Assembly: GCA_010014835.2 (NCBI GenBank) | Contig: JAAAKB020314365.1 | Coordinates: 1 to 25,239 of the forward strand | From: Apostichopus leukothele | Taxonomy: Eukaryota > Echinodermata > Holothuroidea > Aspidochirotida > Stichopodidae | Length of the DNA: 25,239 nucleotides | Direction of reading: 5' to 3' | Translations under genes and position numbers: made by a program | Notes under the pieces: generated by a model | Seen by the model: only the letters and a program-made list of their open reading frames with translations | Database searches by the model: none | What the model was told of the DNA's origin: nothing | Shown: positions 1 to 9,189 of the stretch, in pieces | Layout of the letters: each line of letters begins with the position of its first letter | Position numbering within the stretch: position 1 is the stretch's first letter

Positions 1-6
1 AAGATA

Positions 7-50
7 GAGCGCGGTTAAATGCACTGAGCGCAAAAAAAGAGCGCGGTTTA
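7..50 (+). repeat. Short direct repeat gagcgcggtt, 32-bp period
   Basis: The 10-mer gagcgcggtt occurs at 7-16 and 39-48 in a locally GC-rich patch of SND1 intron 3. No function is apparent. Confidence 0.5.
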
Positions 51-122
51 CCAAGTTACTTATTGGCGGTACTGTAGATAAGAACCTTGAAAGGAAGACA
101 TAAAAGCTGAAATGTTTCTCAC

Positions 123-246
123 CTTTTCCCAGAAAAATACATCCGTATGCTCTTCCACTTCCAGGTACAACATATTCGACTGTGAATGCAACATCTTTAC
201 CAATAAGCTTCTTGCGGAGAAATTCCCTGGCTTCCCATGCATAAGG
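123..246 (-). CDS. SND1: SND1 (Tudor-SN) coding exon 3, first SNase-like domain
   Basis: On the minus strand this 124-bp exon follows an AG acceptor (247-248) and ends before a GT donor (121-122, gtgag), in phase 1. It encodes 41 residues beginning [18 protein letters not shown] and ending in a GCIFLGK segment, which corresponds to the [19 protein letters not shown] region of vertebrate SND1. SND1 has four staphylococcal-nuclease-like repeats followed by a Tudor/SN domain; it acts in the RISC complex, in RNA decay and editing-related turnover, and as a transcriptional coactivator. This exon is the central beta-barrel part of repeat 1. It joins exon 2 in frame (TPDE then PYAW). The next exon lies beyond the left edge, so the gene is partial here. 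Residues resembling nuclease catalytic positions cannot be judged from this fragment. Confidence 0.93.
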
Positions 247-689
247 CTAAGGTAAAACAAAGAAATCGGACGTAAATGAAAAGGAATTGAGAGATAAAAC
301 CTACTGTAATAAGAACCAGTATCCTCAGCATTAAAACTCTTGTGCTCTACAATCTGAGCTATACAACCAAATATTAGAGGCCATCAATTTTGCTTATTCT
401 AGAACAGTATTGTTACTCGGATATTAAAAGTTGCATTCTAGAGACGCATCGTCTTACAATGTTTGTGTCCCTACAGTCCTCCATGAATCATGATGCCCTG
501 ACAACCCATTTGCTTGTGCGCAACAGAAGCCAATATTGATAGGTCTATAGTATGCACGGTGAAAATTCAAATGATGAGACTACCTGTAACTAATATTCAA
601 CGGCGAAATGAATGTCAAACTCTGAAGTGGGAAATTCTGCTGTAGACTGGTTACGATATATGCTGGCCTGGACATCATGCAATGCATAA

Positions 690-972
690 TACCTCCACCA
701 AAAACAATAGGCTTCTTGTACTCAGTGGTACTTCTACACACTAAGTACGAAGTTGATCTGACCTTTCCTTCTTGAGATATCGTGTTTACAAGGTTTTCAC
801 AATTTGACCCTTGGTGACCCCAAATGACCTTTGACCTCAAACCAAAAACAATAGGCTATTGTACTTAATGTGGTACTTCTACAAACAACATATGAAATTG
901 GTCCAACCTTCCCTTCTTGAGATATCGTGTTTACAAGCTGGGCGTCACAAACGCACTCATACTCCATCATGA
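690..972 (-). repeat. AGGTCA-type dispersed repeat, copy 1 (two units)
   Basis: Two diverged units about 144 bp apart, reading on the minus strand. Landmarks are gagatatcgtgtttacaag at about 774 and 918, ccaaaaacaatagg at about 698 and 841, and tgacctttgacct at 825-837. The copy ends near 972 with a block whose complement reads catgatggagtatgagtg, which also opens other copies of the family. It lies inside SND1 intron 2. Confidence 0.85.
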
Positions 973-1502
973 ATGCAAACTTGCAAAGGTTACGATTATC
1001 ATCGAAACCAAAAATACTGCACTTTCAACCAATTTTATTGAGCCACACAAACTTTGTAGAACATATTACTTATAGATACAAGAACATGCCATTAAAGGAA
1101 TTTTGAGTGGCAGTCTATTGGGTATATGAAAACTAAAACTTCTTAAGTTTTTCATCAACACAGTCGTAGTTCAGGTATTTTTCATCCTATGGTTCAGAAG
1201 AAGTGAAGTTTTTAACCTCGTGCCAACTAAATCTAATATATTTTAAACAGTGATGCGACTGTTATGTTATTGCCGCACTTCGTCTGGGGGGCTGTAGTAG
1301 TGACGCTATCATTAGCAAGCTACACTGCAGAGAGGAAACTTCAAATTTCTGAAAGTAACATAGCAATTTAGATGGGAATTTCTCGGTGAAGTTGCAAGTT
1401 TGCAATCTTTTGAGGAGTTAAAATGTTCCAGAATTCCCTATCTCTGTTTTCTTCATAACATGTTCAGATATTTGTTATTAGAGCAATTTTTTTAATCAAA
1501 GC

Positions 1503-1625
1503 TGTACACATTCCTGTGTACTGTATCAAGGCAAAGCATTGAGAGATCGTTTGTATTCACAGCCGTACGCAATTTGTACACATTCCTTTGAGTGTATCAA
1601 GGCCAAGCTGAGAGTGAGATCTGAT
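1503..1625 (+). repeat. Imperfect direct duplication, about 72-bp period
   Basis: tgtacacattcct followed by gtgtatcaaggc-type sequence occurs at 1503 and again at 1575, each continuing into an aagc..tgagag block. Two diverged copies are visible, within SND1 intron 2. Confidence 0.6.
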
Positions 1626-2178
1626 CGATTCTGACTAATGACTGGATCCCATTTTGCACTAAAAAATTCCTTTAAAAGGCCTAGCAATTGCTCACAACTT
1701 TTATGAACCGTGTCATAAGTTACTATTAACAGTATTCCAATGCAATTTTATTCATACAGTTTATACAAAGGTGAACGAAGGTTTCTTTTCCCCAACAACT
1801 ATAGGCAATTCCGACCAACCCCTGCCAGTTCTGACATATTTCCCACTACAGTATGTAAATACCTATTTATGCAATGACGATAAACATACTCAAGCTTCAA
1901 TGGCTACGTTTGATGAAGTTGTTAAACTCTGTACCTTGCGTTCATTGTTTTTTTCAAAAAAATTCAGTCATTAGTGAATACTGTTTCGTAGAATCCTGCA
2001 TTTGTAACAATGCTGCTAGAAAATGAATTTGATCCAAACATGTGACCATAGTAAAAAAAAATCTTATAAATGAATGTATCTACAATTATTAAGCACATTT
2101 ATGCAATTTTTTCTTACTCACATTAACAACCAGTGAGCTATGGAAAGTTCAAATTGCAGAAATAATCAGTTACTGTAC

Positions 2179-2328
2179 CTCATCTGGTGTTTCCACAGAG
2201 TGTTCGATGTTTGGATTTGCTCTTCTTGCTAATTTTGGGGCAACTACATTAGACAAGCAAATCTGTTTCTCTGGAGGAGGACCTCCTTTGGGAACTCCTC
2301 TGATTATCACAGCATCACCAGATAAAAT
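2179..2328 (-). CDS. SND1: SND1 (Tudor-SN) coding exon 2
   Basis: This 150-bp minus-strand exon is flanked by an acceptor (ag at 2329-2330 on the complement) and a gtacag donor (2173-2178). It encodes exactly 50 residues in phase 0: ILSGDAVIIRGVPKGGPPPE, then KQICLSNVVAPKLARRANPN, then IEHSVETPDE. The pattern LSGxAxIIRGxPxGGPPPExQIxLSN and the ARR...TPDE ending are characteristic of the N-terminal SNase-like repeat of SND1/Tudor-SN. The splice to exon 1 gives GIVKQ-ILSGDAV, matching the vertebrate order GIIKMVLSG. The open frame, splice sites and protein similarity agree, so identification is strong. Similarity to vertebrate SND1 is from memory of the family, not from a search. Confidence 0.96.
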
Positions 2329-3271
2329 CTACAAAAAGATTGATTATTTGCTATTTTAATCACATGAAACGTAGAGAAAAAGGTTATGTAATAAACAAAT
2401 TAGAGATATTTGCAATTATCTACAGTATACGATGGATGATTGGTGCATAGTTATGTTGAAAAGAACATTTATATCAAAAATAAATATCTGTATCAGATAG
2501 GGCATGTTAGTTAAATTCTTTTCACTTTAATTCTTTATGTTCCTACTATACTGTGTTTATATGTGAAAAAAAACTTAAATGAAGTCTTGTAATACTAACA
2601 GCTTATATAATATAACAATAATATGAAATCATATGATAACCAATAATTTTATAATCCACAACATTGTGAAAATCTCATAAAAGGTAAAAGTTGGGCTGTA
2701 TGAGCTATTTGACTTAAGTTTCAATCAGACCTAGCACTATGCATTCACTGTCTTAGCTTGGTACTATGACTATACATGAGTATGAGTACGAGTCTGACTG
2801 AGTAAATGAATGGAAACCAATTCCATTGTAGCCAAACTTAGGCCAAGGCTACTGTGATTGAAATGTTAACATTTTTGTGGGGTTTATTCATGTTTCTAAG
2901 GAAGCTGTTGGTAAGTAATCGAAAGAAGTATCCGTATACTCATTTCAATTTACATAGATGACCAACTTAACGATACCTTCACTGTACACAATGTACACAT
3001 TCAAAATTTGCCTAACGTTGGCCTAAGCTAGTATAGGCTCAACTCGGGTTCATTCAAAACAATTATACATGTGCAAATATCCAACGGTTGACTTTAGTAG
3101 CCTAAGCTAGGCTACATCGTGAATATGCCACGTACTCCATATGGAGATCCGCGACAAACTTTTACACAGTAAAATGTTCTGAAAGCCAAAGTACATGAAT
3201 ATGTCGAATTAACGAAGAAGCTACAGCAACAAACAGAGTACTGGGTACAGGCATTTCAAATAGGAGATTAC
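2329..3271 (-). other. SND1 intron 1
   Basis: AT-rich first intron of SND1, bounded by a gtaatc donor and a tttgtag acceptor on the minus strand. I see no coding exon, RNA gene or clear transposon in it. Several near-identical short blocks built around cctaagctag occur at about 3014-3115, which may be remnants of a small repeat. Confidence 0.75.
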
Positions 3272-3325
3272 CTGTTTCACAATTCCACGGTGGACGACTG
3301 GTTTTGGAGGAGCTTGATTCGCCAT
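3272..3325 (-). CDS. SND1: SND1 (Tudor-SN) first coding exon with start codon
   Basis: Minus-strand first coding exon of 54 bp, encoding MANQAPPKPVVHRGIVKQ (18 residues) and ending in phase 0 at a gtaatc donor (3266-3271). It matches the short variable N-terminus of SND1 followed by the conserved VxRGIxK motif. The ATG (complement of 3323-3325) has A at -3 and G at +4, a strong initiation context, and this start gives an N-terminus of the usual length for the family. The same frame stays open upstream to an earlier ATG at 3455-3457, but that extension (MYQYSS...) has no family similarity I recognise, so I take it as 5' UTR. The start faces the TMEM-family gene starting at 3613. Confidence 0.92.
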
Positions 3326-3612
3326 GTTGAGTTGTGTATGCACCATACAGCTGAATTTAAAGAACGTAGCATAAGGGATGAATGAAGCAATAACGTGACC
3401 GTGTTGAATGAGTGACGTTTCTGACGTAGTTGTGGAAACTGATGAATATTGATACAAATACTTCAGGCTTCAATTTCAAACGAAGGTCTGTTGCAAAAAT
3501 GTGAGGACAACAAAGTATTTGCTAGGTCTTTTCTTCTCTGTCATATGTTGATGGTCCATCTTAATGTATCTATAAATATATCGAAATTCTGTCTTTCAGA
3601 TTTTAGGGAATA
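3326..3612. promoter_or_regulatory. Probable bidirectional promoter, SND1 / TMEM216-like gene
   Basis: The 287 bp between the divergent SND1 start codon (minus) and the TMEM-family start codon (plus) must hold the 5' ends of both genes unless one has a remote noncoding first exon. Two CRE/ATF-like half sites TGACGT occur at 3413-3418 and 3422-3427, and ACGTGACC, an E-box-like motif, at 3393-3400. A TATAAATA sequence lies at 3571-3578, placed to serve a plus-strand start near 3600. An AG acceptor-like site (ctttcag, ending 3599) leaves open a spliced 5' UTR for the plus-strand gene. The layout is seen directly; promoter function is inferred. Confidence 0.6.
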
Positions 3613-3640
3613 ATGGCGGAGCAAAACCAAAGAAACAGAG
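3613..3640 (+). CDS. TMEM216/TMEM80-family protein, coding exon 1
   Basis: Short first coding exon encoding MAEQNQRNR plus one base, ending at gtattg. The ATG has A at -3 and G at +4. In isolation 28 bp would not be convincing. It is supported by phase: the trailing G joins exon 2 starting at 5974 (GTT, Val) to give MAEQNQRNR-VQSQLSSLPLQ, which is the expected hydrophilic N-terminus leading to the conserved SxPLQIL motif of the family. It starts 287 bp from the divergent SND1 start. Confidence 0.72.
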
Positions 3641-5509
3641 GTATTGATTCAGTTCTGCAATTTGTTTATATGTATCCTCACACAATAAGAATGTACGACG
3701 GTATAACATTAGGCGAGCATCTCACCTGTAGTGTTAAATGCAACATATATTGTTTTTATCATGCAAGTAGATAAAAACTGATAATCCAAGAACGCAAAAT
3801 TTTTGTTTGTTTTTGAAGAGTTTTGACTACTTCAGGATATTGAACAAGTTTGAAAGTATGCTTTTAGTCAATATCCTGAATTGATAGGCTATGTCTGGAA
3901 GTCCTTTTAAACTTACTGTAAGTTAAGGTGGTTCAGTAAAATCCTTGTATAACTAGATCTACAATGCCTGTGTTGATGTGTCCTTTGGCATAATTGTCAA
4001 AACTGAAACTGCATGATTTGCTGTAGAGCTAGGCCTAATCAATAAGAATCTGAACTTTACAAATGGTATCAATATTAGGATTGTTCTCATTCTTATATAA
4101 GATTGGATTTTTCTAATAACAATTTCATCAACTCCTTCAATTGCTGATGTAAATTTAGTAGCTGGACCTACCTTCCCATAATGATATTAAAAGTTTGTAC
4201 ATGGTAGTAATATGATAACACATTGCAACGGTAATGACTAAGAATCCAGTTCTTCAAAGCTCTCTAGTCATATATGATTAAGTACTAAAATCCAATCCGC
4301 TGATTTTTCTGGAAAGTGAACACAATACCATCTCAAAACTAGGCTCGAGCTGTCACTACAAATGAGAGGCCAAAACAGGTGAAACTGAAATTATTTATGG
4401 CCTTTTTACAAATTCAGGGATATTCCATGGATGGTCAATATAATCGGGGGACTTTTATGGCAACACTTTTCATCTGGTGACAGCACATGAAATCTTGGAA
4501 TGTCTGGTCACCTTAAAGTATGGTACATCCTAGGGTTTACCATCTTAGGTATTTAAATTATGTCTGAATGTGTTTTTAATTCTTATTATTATATCATTTT
4601 CTTCTCATTTTCAGGGAAAACTGTTGTAGTTGTATCCTTTTTGGAGAAAGAATGGAGATGCATCACTTGTCAATGTAAATTTCAGAGGTTATATGAAGTA
4701 TATATAGTACTTGCTAGAATGCAGTGTTTTTGTCAGATAAGGGTTAGGTTATCCTTTGAGATGCCGATCAAATGACATTAATAGGCTGACAACATGATGG
4801 CATTAAGTACAGAGGCACAACTGAATGTCCTAAGCTGGATTGACCCACAGGTTAACAAGGCTATAGCACTAGGCTTTCTCTTGTTGTAGGCATTTCAATT
4901 TCAGTTTCGTACATGGGATTGTTTGTAGGTATAGGCAAATTTCACAATTTTTTCATTCTGTTGTGTAAACTACAGTATCGATCAAACAGGTTTATTTTCA
5001 CAAGTATGTGGCAGATTTAGAGTATGAAATTCAGAAAATGTACATTTTTGGAAGGGTTATATTTAAAACCTTTTTGAGTAGAATGTGCCAAAAGAGGCCT
5101 AAGAAGTTCATTTTCTTCATCTTTGTATCCAACATTTCAAGTGGATGTAATATCTGAACACAATCTGGTAGATATTGAGGACATAAGAAGATATATGTGA
5201 GAGAATTTATGTTCACTAAAGTGTGTCATAATATCAAACTGGATATAACATGTTGAACCTAGAACTAGACTGGTTTTGGCAGCCAAGTAGTAGAAAAATA
5301 TTAACACCTTCCAGAGGCACATGAAACGTATGTACTATGTACAATTTAATTATTTCTTGAAATTATGGCAGAATTATCCCTCATTACCATGGTTTGTGAT
5401 CTGCAGATTATGAAATTATGTATTGCATAAGTTTAGGCCCTTTATTCCCATTAACCTTAGATCCTCCATACAGTCAATCAGGATTGCCCATGCCCGGGCA
5501 TTCACCATG

Positions 5510-5812
5510 TTTGAAATAATTATAATGATTTAGCGTTTTATACCAAGGTTTTATAAGCGCTTTACAGACGTTTCATTACCCCTGGTCAATGATAACCTGT
5601 CCCAAAGACAATCCCTCCAGGTGGCTGCAGTTATATACTGTGCCCAATGACAAGTTACCTCACAGGTACCCATTTAACCCCTGGGTGGAGAAAGGCAATG
5701 GACATAAAGCATCTTGCTCAAGGACACAATGTAATGAACTTGGCAGGAATCGAACTGCTCTTTGGATCACAAGCCCAATGCCTTAGCTAATTGGCCACCA
5801 AGCTCTCAGGCT
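5510..5812 (-). mobile_element. tRNA-derived SINE
   Basis: Reading on the minus strand, a tRNA-like head contains an A-box-like tggccaattagctaagg (complement of 5781-5797) and a B box agttcgattcc (complement of 5746-5756). The body includes the complement of cttgctcaaggacac and tacccatttaacccctggg. The 3' end has agcgcttataaaacc followed by an AT-rich tail (attataattat), as is usual for SINEs. This arrangement resembles SINEs widespread in marine animals. Exact ends and family name would need a repeat library. Confidence 0.75.
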
Positions 5813-5973
5813 GTGAGCCTTACAGTTGTGGAGAAGTGGCATTGTAACCGTTGCTTACCCTTTGACCTTATGACCTGTCATTTTACCTTATGTATCACTG
5901 ACAAATAACAAGTCAAAAGCACCAAGACTTGTTTTAAGTAGTTACATTGCATACAACACAGTATCTTCCTTAG

Positions 5974-6078
5974 TTCAGTCTCAGCTCTCATCACTCCCTC
6001 TTCAAATTCTACTTTATCTGAATGGCTGGTACTTTGGCTTCTTCTGGATATGTGAGCTGCTGATGTATATCTACAAAG
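5974..6078 (+). CDS. TMEM216/TMEM80-family protein, coding exon 2 (TM1)
   Basis: Exon of 105 bp after a tcttccttag acceptor and before a strong gtaagc donor. It encodes QSQLSSLPLQILLYLNGWYF then GFFWICELLMYIYK, the first hydrophobic segment (about residues 18-42). The S-L-P-L-Q-I-L-x-x-L-N-G-W-Y motif is typical of the TMEM216/TMEM80 branch of the Transmemb_17 family. A second acceptor (ttcag, ending 5978) is out of phase with exon 1, which decides the start at 5974. Phase 1 at the 3' end matches exon 3 (AAA G / GT TCT, Lys-Gly-Ser). Confidence 0.85.
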
Positions 6079-6280
6079 GTAAGCAATTTATCTCACTATA
6101 ATGTTACAAAGTCATTGACCAGGTTCATTTGGTAAGACATTATGGAGGCTTGGAACTGCATTCAAACATAGTCTTTTGAAAAATATAAGGAATTTATGGA
6201 ATTACTTTAAAATGAATTTAATTGATGTGTGTCCATACTAATTAATGAGAATGGGAATTGCATTTTGCTCTTTGATTCCT

Positions 6281-7000
6281 GTGATGGCGTGAATGTGCGT
6301 GTATGTGATGCCTTGGCTTGTAAACACGATATCTCAAGAATCAAAGTTGCCTAAAACTGAAAACTTGGTATCTAGGTAGCACTTGGTAAGTAGATGATCC
6401 CTATCGTTTTCAATGGAGGTCAAAGGTCATTTGAGGTCAAGGTCTGAAAACCTTGTAAACACGATATCTCAAAAAATAAAATTTGCCTGAACTTGAAACT
6501 GGGTATGCAGGTAGCACGTAGATGATCCCAATTGCTTGTCATGGAGGTCAAGAGAGGTCAAGGTCTGAAAACCATGTAAACACCATATCTCAAGAAGTGA
6601 AAATTGCTTGAACTTCAAACTTGGTAAGAGGTAGCCGTTGGTGATTAGATCTTCTCTATCCTCTTCCATGGAGGTCAAAGTTCAGTTTAGGTCACCAGAG
6701 GTCAAAGGCTTAAAACCTTGTAAACACGATATCTCAAGAAGTAAAAGTTACTGGAACTTTAATGTTTCAACTAAGTATGTTGGTAGCCTGTGGTGCGCAG
6801 ATGATCCCTATTGCTTTCCCTCGAGGTTGAAGGTCGCTTTAGGTCAACAAATGTCAAAGTCTGAGATCTTGCCATGAAAATGCCATATCTTCAGAAGTTG
6901 CTTGAACTTCAAATTTGGTATATACATACAGTAGCTCTTGCTAAATACATGTCCACAGGTTCCCTTGAGGCCGAAGGTCATTTCAGGTCAATTACAGGTT
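6281..7000 (+). repeat. AGGTCA-type repeat, copy 2 (about five tandem units)
   Basis: A local tandem array. The block aaacacgatatctcaag recurs at about 6322, 6457, 6578, 6722 and, diverged, 6878, giving spacings of roughly 121-155 bp. Each unit runs from this block through aacttggta...gtagc...gatccctat to ggaggtcaaaggtca. A GT-rich head (gatggcgtgaatgtgcgtg) starts the array. Exact DR1 at 6417-6429 and AGGTCA pairs with 4-bp spacing at 6424-6439 and 6545-6560. Lies in intron 2 of the TMEM216-like gene. Confidence 0.88.
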
Positions 7001-7324
7001 TCAGTCAGAATAAGTCTGATAATGCAGAAGTGAATATTGTTTGACCTTAAAGTTTTCAACCCTCTCTCCTTCGGTTCGAATTTATCATTTTGCAAGACTT
7101 GCCATTTCTGCTCAGCAATTCAGATCGTTGGTAAAATTTGTATCTAAAGTTTTTTTTCATTTGGCAAGGAATCACTAAGCCATTTGACTTTCTGGTTTAA
7201 AGTAAAATGGCCTTTAGCTTGATGAGGAAAAGGAATAATTCACTCAGTACGCTTGAATTTACTCCTCCCTAGTTTGCTTTCAGGTATTACAGTAACTCCA
7301 ATATTCCTTTGTACTTTCATGCAG

Positions 7325-7619
7325 GTTCTATCTTGCCGTATCCATCACAGAACATAATTGGTGAAGTGATTCTTCTCTTCATGTTAGCAATTATTGAAGG
7401 TGTAAGGCTGTTCTTTGGAACTAAAGGCAACCTGACAGAAAAAGTGGTACATCTTGCTGTCTCTGTTGCCTTACTCTTGCCTGTTTCATTTGGCACCCTC
7501 TTTGTTCTTCTGTGGCAGACGTATGTCCTCCGAGCAGAGATCATCCTCTGTTCCATACTTCTCATCTTCTTCTTTCTGGAAGTTATATTTGAAATTGTTA
7601 CGTTGATTACATTTGGAAG
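7325..7619 (+). CDS. TMEM216/TMEM80-family protein, coding exon 3 (TM2-TM4)
   Basis: Main exon of 295 bp, from a ttcatgcag acceptor to a consensus donor (AAG|gtgagt, 7620-7625). It encodes GSILPYPSQNIIGEVILLFM, then three hydrophobic helices separated by the family signature EGVRLFFGTKGNLTEK and by LLWQTYVLRAEIIL, ending FEIVTLITFG. The LxFGTKGNL motif and the QTYVLRxE motif identify the TMEM216/TMEM80/TMEM17 (Transmemb_17) family: four-pass proteins of the ciliary transition zone, TMEM216 being a Joubert/Meckel syndrome gene in humans. With exons 1 and 2 the protein has about 143 residues before its terminal exon, close to the family's usual length. I cannot separate TMEM216 from TMEM80 orthology without a tree. 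Confidence 0.9.
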
Positions 7620-7796
7620 GTGAGTTAATTGCATTTCTATTATTTACCACTTTATGATAGGTTTATTTGTATATATATTATGACTGCAAGTTTCATTCTA
7701 TTCATTGTGATCTTTGTTAGAAATGCTGTTATAGTATTAGAAATTTACTGGGATTAGCAGCATTTTTGGTTTCCAGGATAATTGTAAACTTTGCTT

Positions 7797-8060
7797 TCAT
7801 GATGGTGTATGTGTGTGTGCGTGCGTGCGTTTGTGATAGTATACACGATATCTGAAGAAAGGGAAGGTTGGACCAATTTCATATTTTGTGTGTAGAAGTA
7901 CCACATTTAGTACAAGAAGCCTATAGTTTATGGTAGAGGTCAAAGGTCATTTGGGGTCATCAGAGGTCAAAATGTGAAAACCTTGTAAACATGATATTCC
8001 TAAACATAATATCGCAAGGAAGCTTGGACAGATGGCATATTTGGTATGTAATTGTACCAC
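7797..8060 (+). repeat. AGGTCA-type repeat, copy 3
   Basis: Starts with catgatggtgtatgtgtgtg, the same GT-rich head as the other copies. It continues with acacgatatctgaag, gtagaagtaccacatttagt, a DR1 at 7937-7949 (AGGTCA-A-AGGTCA), GGGTCA and a third AGGTCA at 7964-7969, then a degraded second unit to about 8060. It lies just downstream of TMEM exon 3. Confidence 0.85.
7807..7836 (+). repeat. GT/GC dinucleotide-like microsatellite
   Basis: gtatgtgtgtgtgcgtgcgtgcg tract at the head of AGGTCA-type repeat copy 3. It is part of that family's common 5' end rather than an independent expansion. Confidence 0.7.
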
Positions 8061-8202
8061 ATTGAGTCAAGAAGCCTAATGTTGTGGGCTAGGTGTGCGC
8101 GCATCCGAAGCCTATAAGGTACTGTACCTTACTGCTACTTTGAACTGCTACTCGATTAGCGCAACTTCTTACTTTTACCCCGTTGTTTATGTTGTCTTTT
8201 AG

Positions 8203-8383
8203 CTGCAGATTGATGCGCAAAAAATATCGCTATTACTCCATTACACTGCCTATATCAAAGCGATCTTTTACGCAATTAAAATCTGAGGTTGTGACTTGTG
8301 AGAGCATCTTTCTTCCAAAAATCCTAGCAGCAACAACAGTAAACTTGTCTCAAAACTCCTTAAATTGTTCTATATTCTGCTAA
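8203..8383 (+). CDS. Candidate terminal exon A of the TMEM216-like gene
   Basis: A pyrimidine-rich tract and ttttag acceptor (8196-8202) precede a frame that joins exon 3 in phase 2 (AG+C, Ser) and stays open for 59 more codons to TAA: CRLMRKKYRYYSITLPISKR and onward, ending CSIFC. A 60-residue basic/serine-rich tail is long for this family and shows no similarity I know. It is one of three frame-compatible candidates and not my preferred one. Confidence 0.2.
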
Positions 8384-9027
8384 TTATGACTGATAGCCAG
8401 TAGGAAAATGCCTTAAGAAATAATTAAGGAGATGTTTTGCCATCTTAAGTGTATTGATATTCTGACTGGTATTCCTCACGTTGTGTTAACGAACCCAATT
8501 CTGCCCAAGACAGCATAAACTTGCTCACAGGCCTACCCAGGTTTGTTCAAGTTGTCCCATAATCATAATCGTGACAAAAGTCTACTAGCTATGCTGAAAC
8601 TAGTGGAACAGACTACACAAATTGAGATCAACAGCGGATCCAGACAAAAGCTTGTGAAACTCATTGCCAAACTACCACTGTTTTAAAAATTATTTCGCAT
8701 TGAGATTGGTCATAATAAAAAATCTAACTAGATTAACTGTTAAGTTTCATAAAGGCTGCCTGGTCACAACGAAACTACATCCAACCTGAATTAAATACGA
8801 CGGAAAACGTCCAATAGAACCACTGTACTACAAACAGTACACCTTTTTTCTCGCAAAATAAGGCTTCCGAGCGTCATGTTAAAGCCAATGCAAATATGTT
8901 TGAGTTTCCAGTTTTAGATTCTACGGATGCCCATAAGCTCATTTCCAATTTCCGATAGGCTCCTATTCATATGAGGCGTTACACACATGTTATCTGATAG
9001 GCTGGTCGGTGGGAGATACGGTAGCTC

Positions 9028-9175
9028 TTAAAACAAGGTTTCCACAATTTGGCGTCTGGTGACTCCAACTGACCTTTGACCTCAATAAAATCTTGTACTG
9101 AACGTGTACCAACTACATAGTATGAGATACGTCCAACCTTCCCTTCTTGAGTTATCGTGTTTACTAGGTTTCAGG
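9028..9175 (-). repeat. AGGTCA-type repeat, copy 4, reverse orientation
   Basis: Minus-strand unit with tgacctttgacct (DR1 on the complement, 9070-9082), ttgtactgaacgtgtacc and cccttcttgagttatcgtgt, all landmarks of copy 1 in the same order. It abuts copy 5, which has the opposite orientation. Confidence 0.8.
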
Positions 9176-9189
9176 GAATGGCGGAGCTT

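Larger units (their letters stand above)
247..2178 (-). other. SND1 intron 2
   Basis: Intron between SND1 coding exons 3 and 2 (acceptor at 247-248, donor at 2173-2178 on the complement). It contains the reverse-oriented AGGTCA repeat copy at about 690-972 and a diverged direct duplication near 1503-1625. No other exon was recognised on either strand; the short open frames in it have no recognisable similarity. Confidence 0.8.

Noticed and set aside
5589-5786. Open frame of 65 codons on the plus strand
   Set aside because: It lies within the SINE and is antisense to its tRNA-like head.
7317-7634. Minus-strand 105-codon open frame
   Set aside because: It is the antisense shadow of TMEM exon 3, whose plus-strand protein shows clear family motifs and membrane helices.
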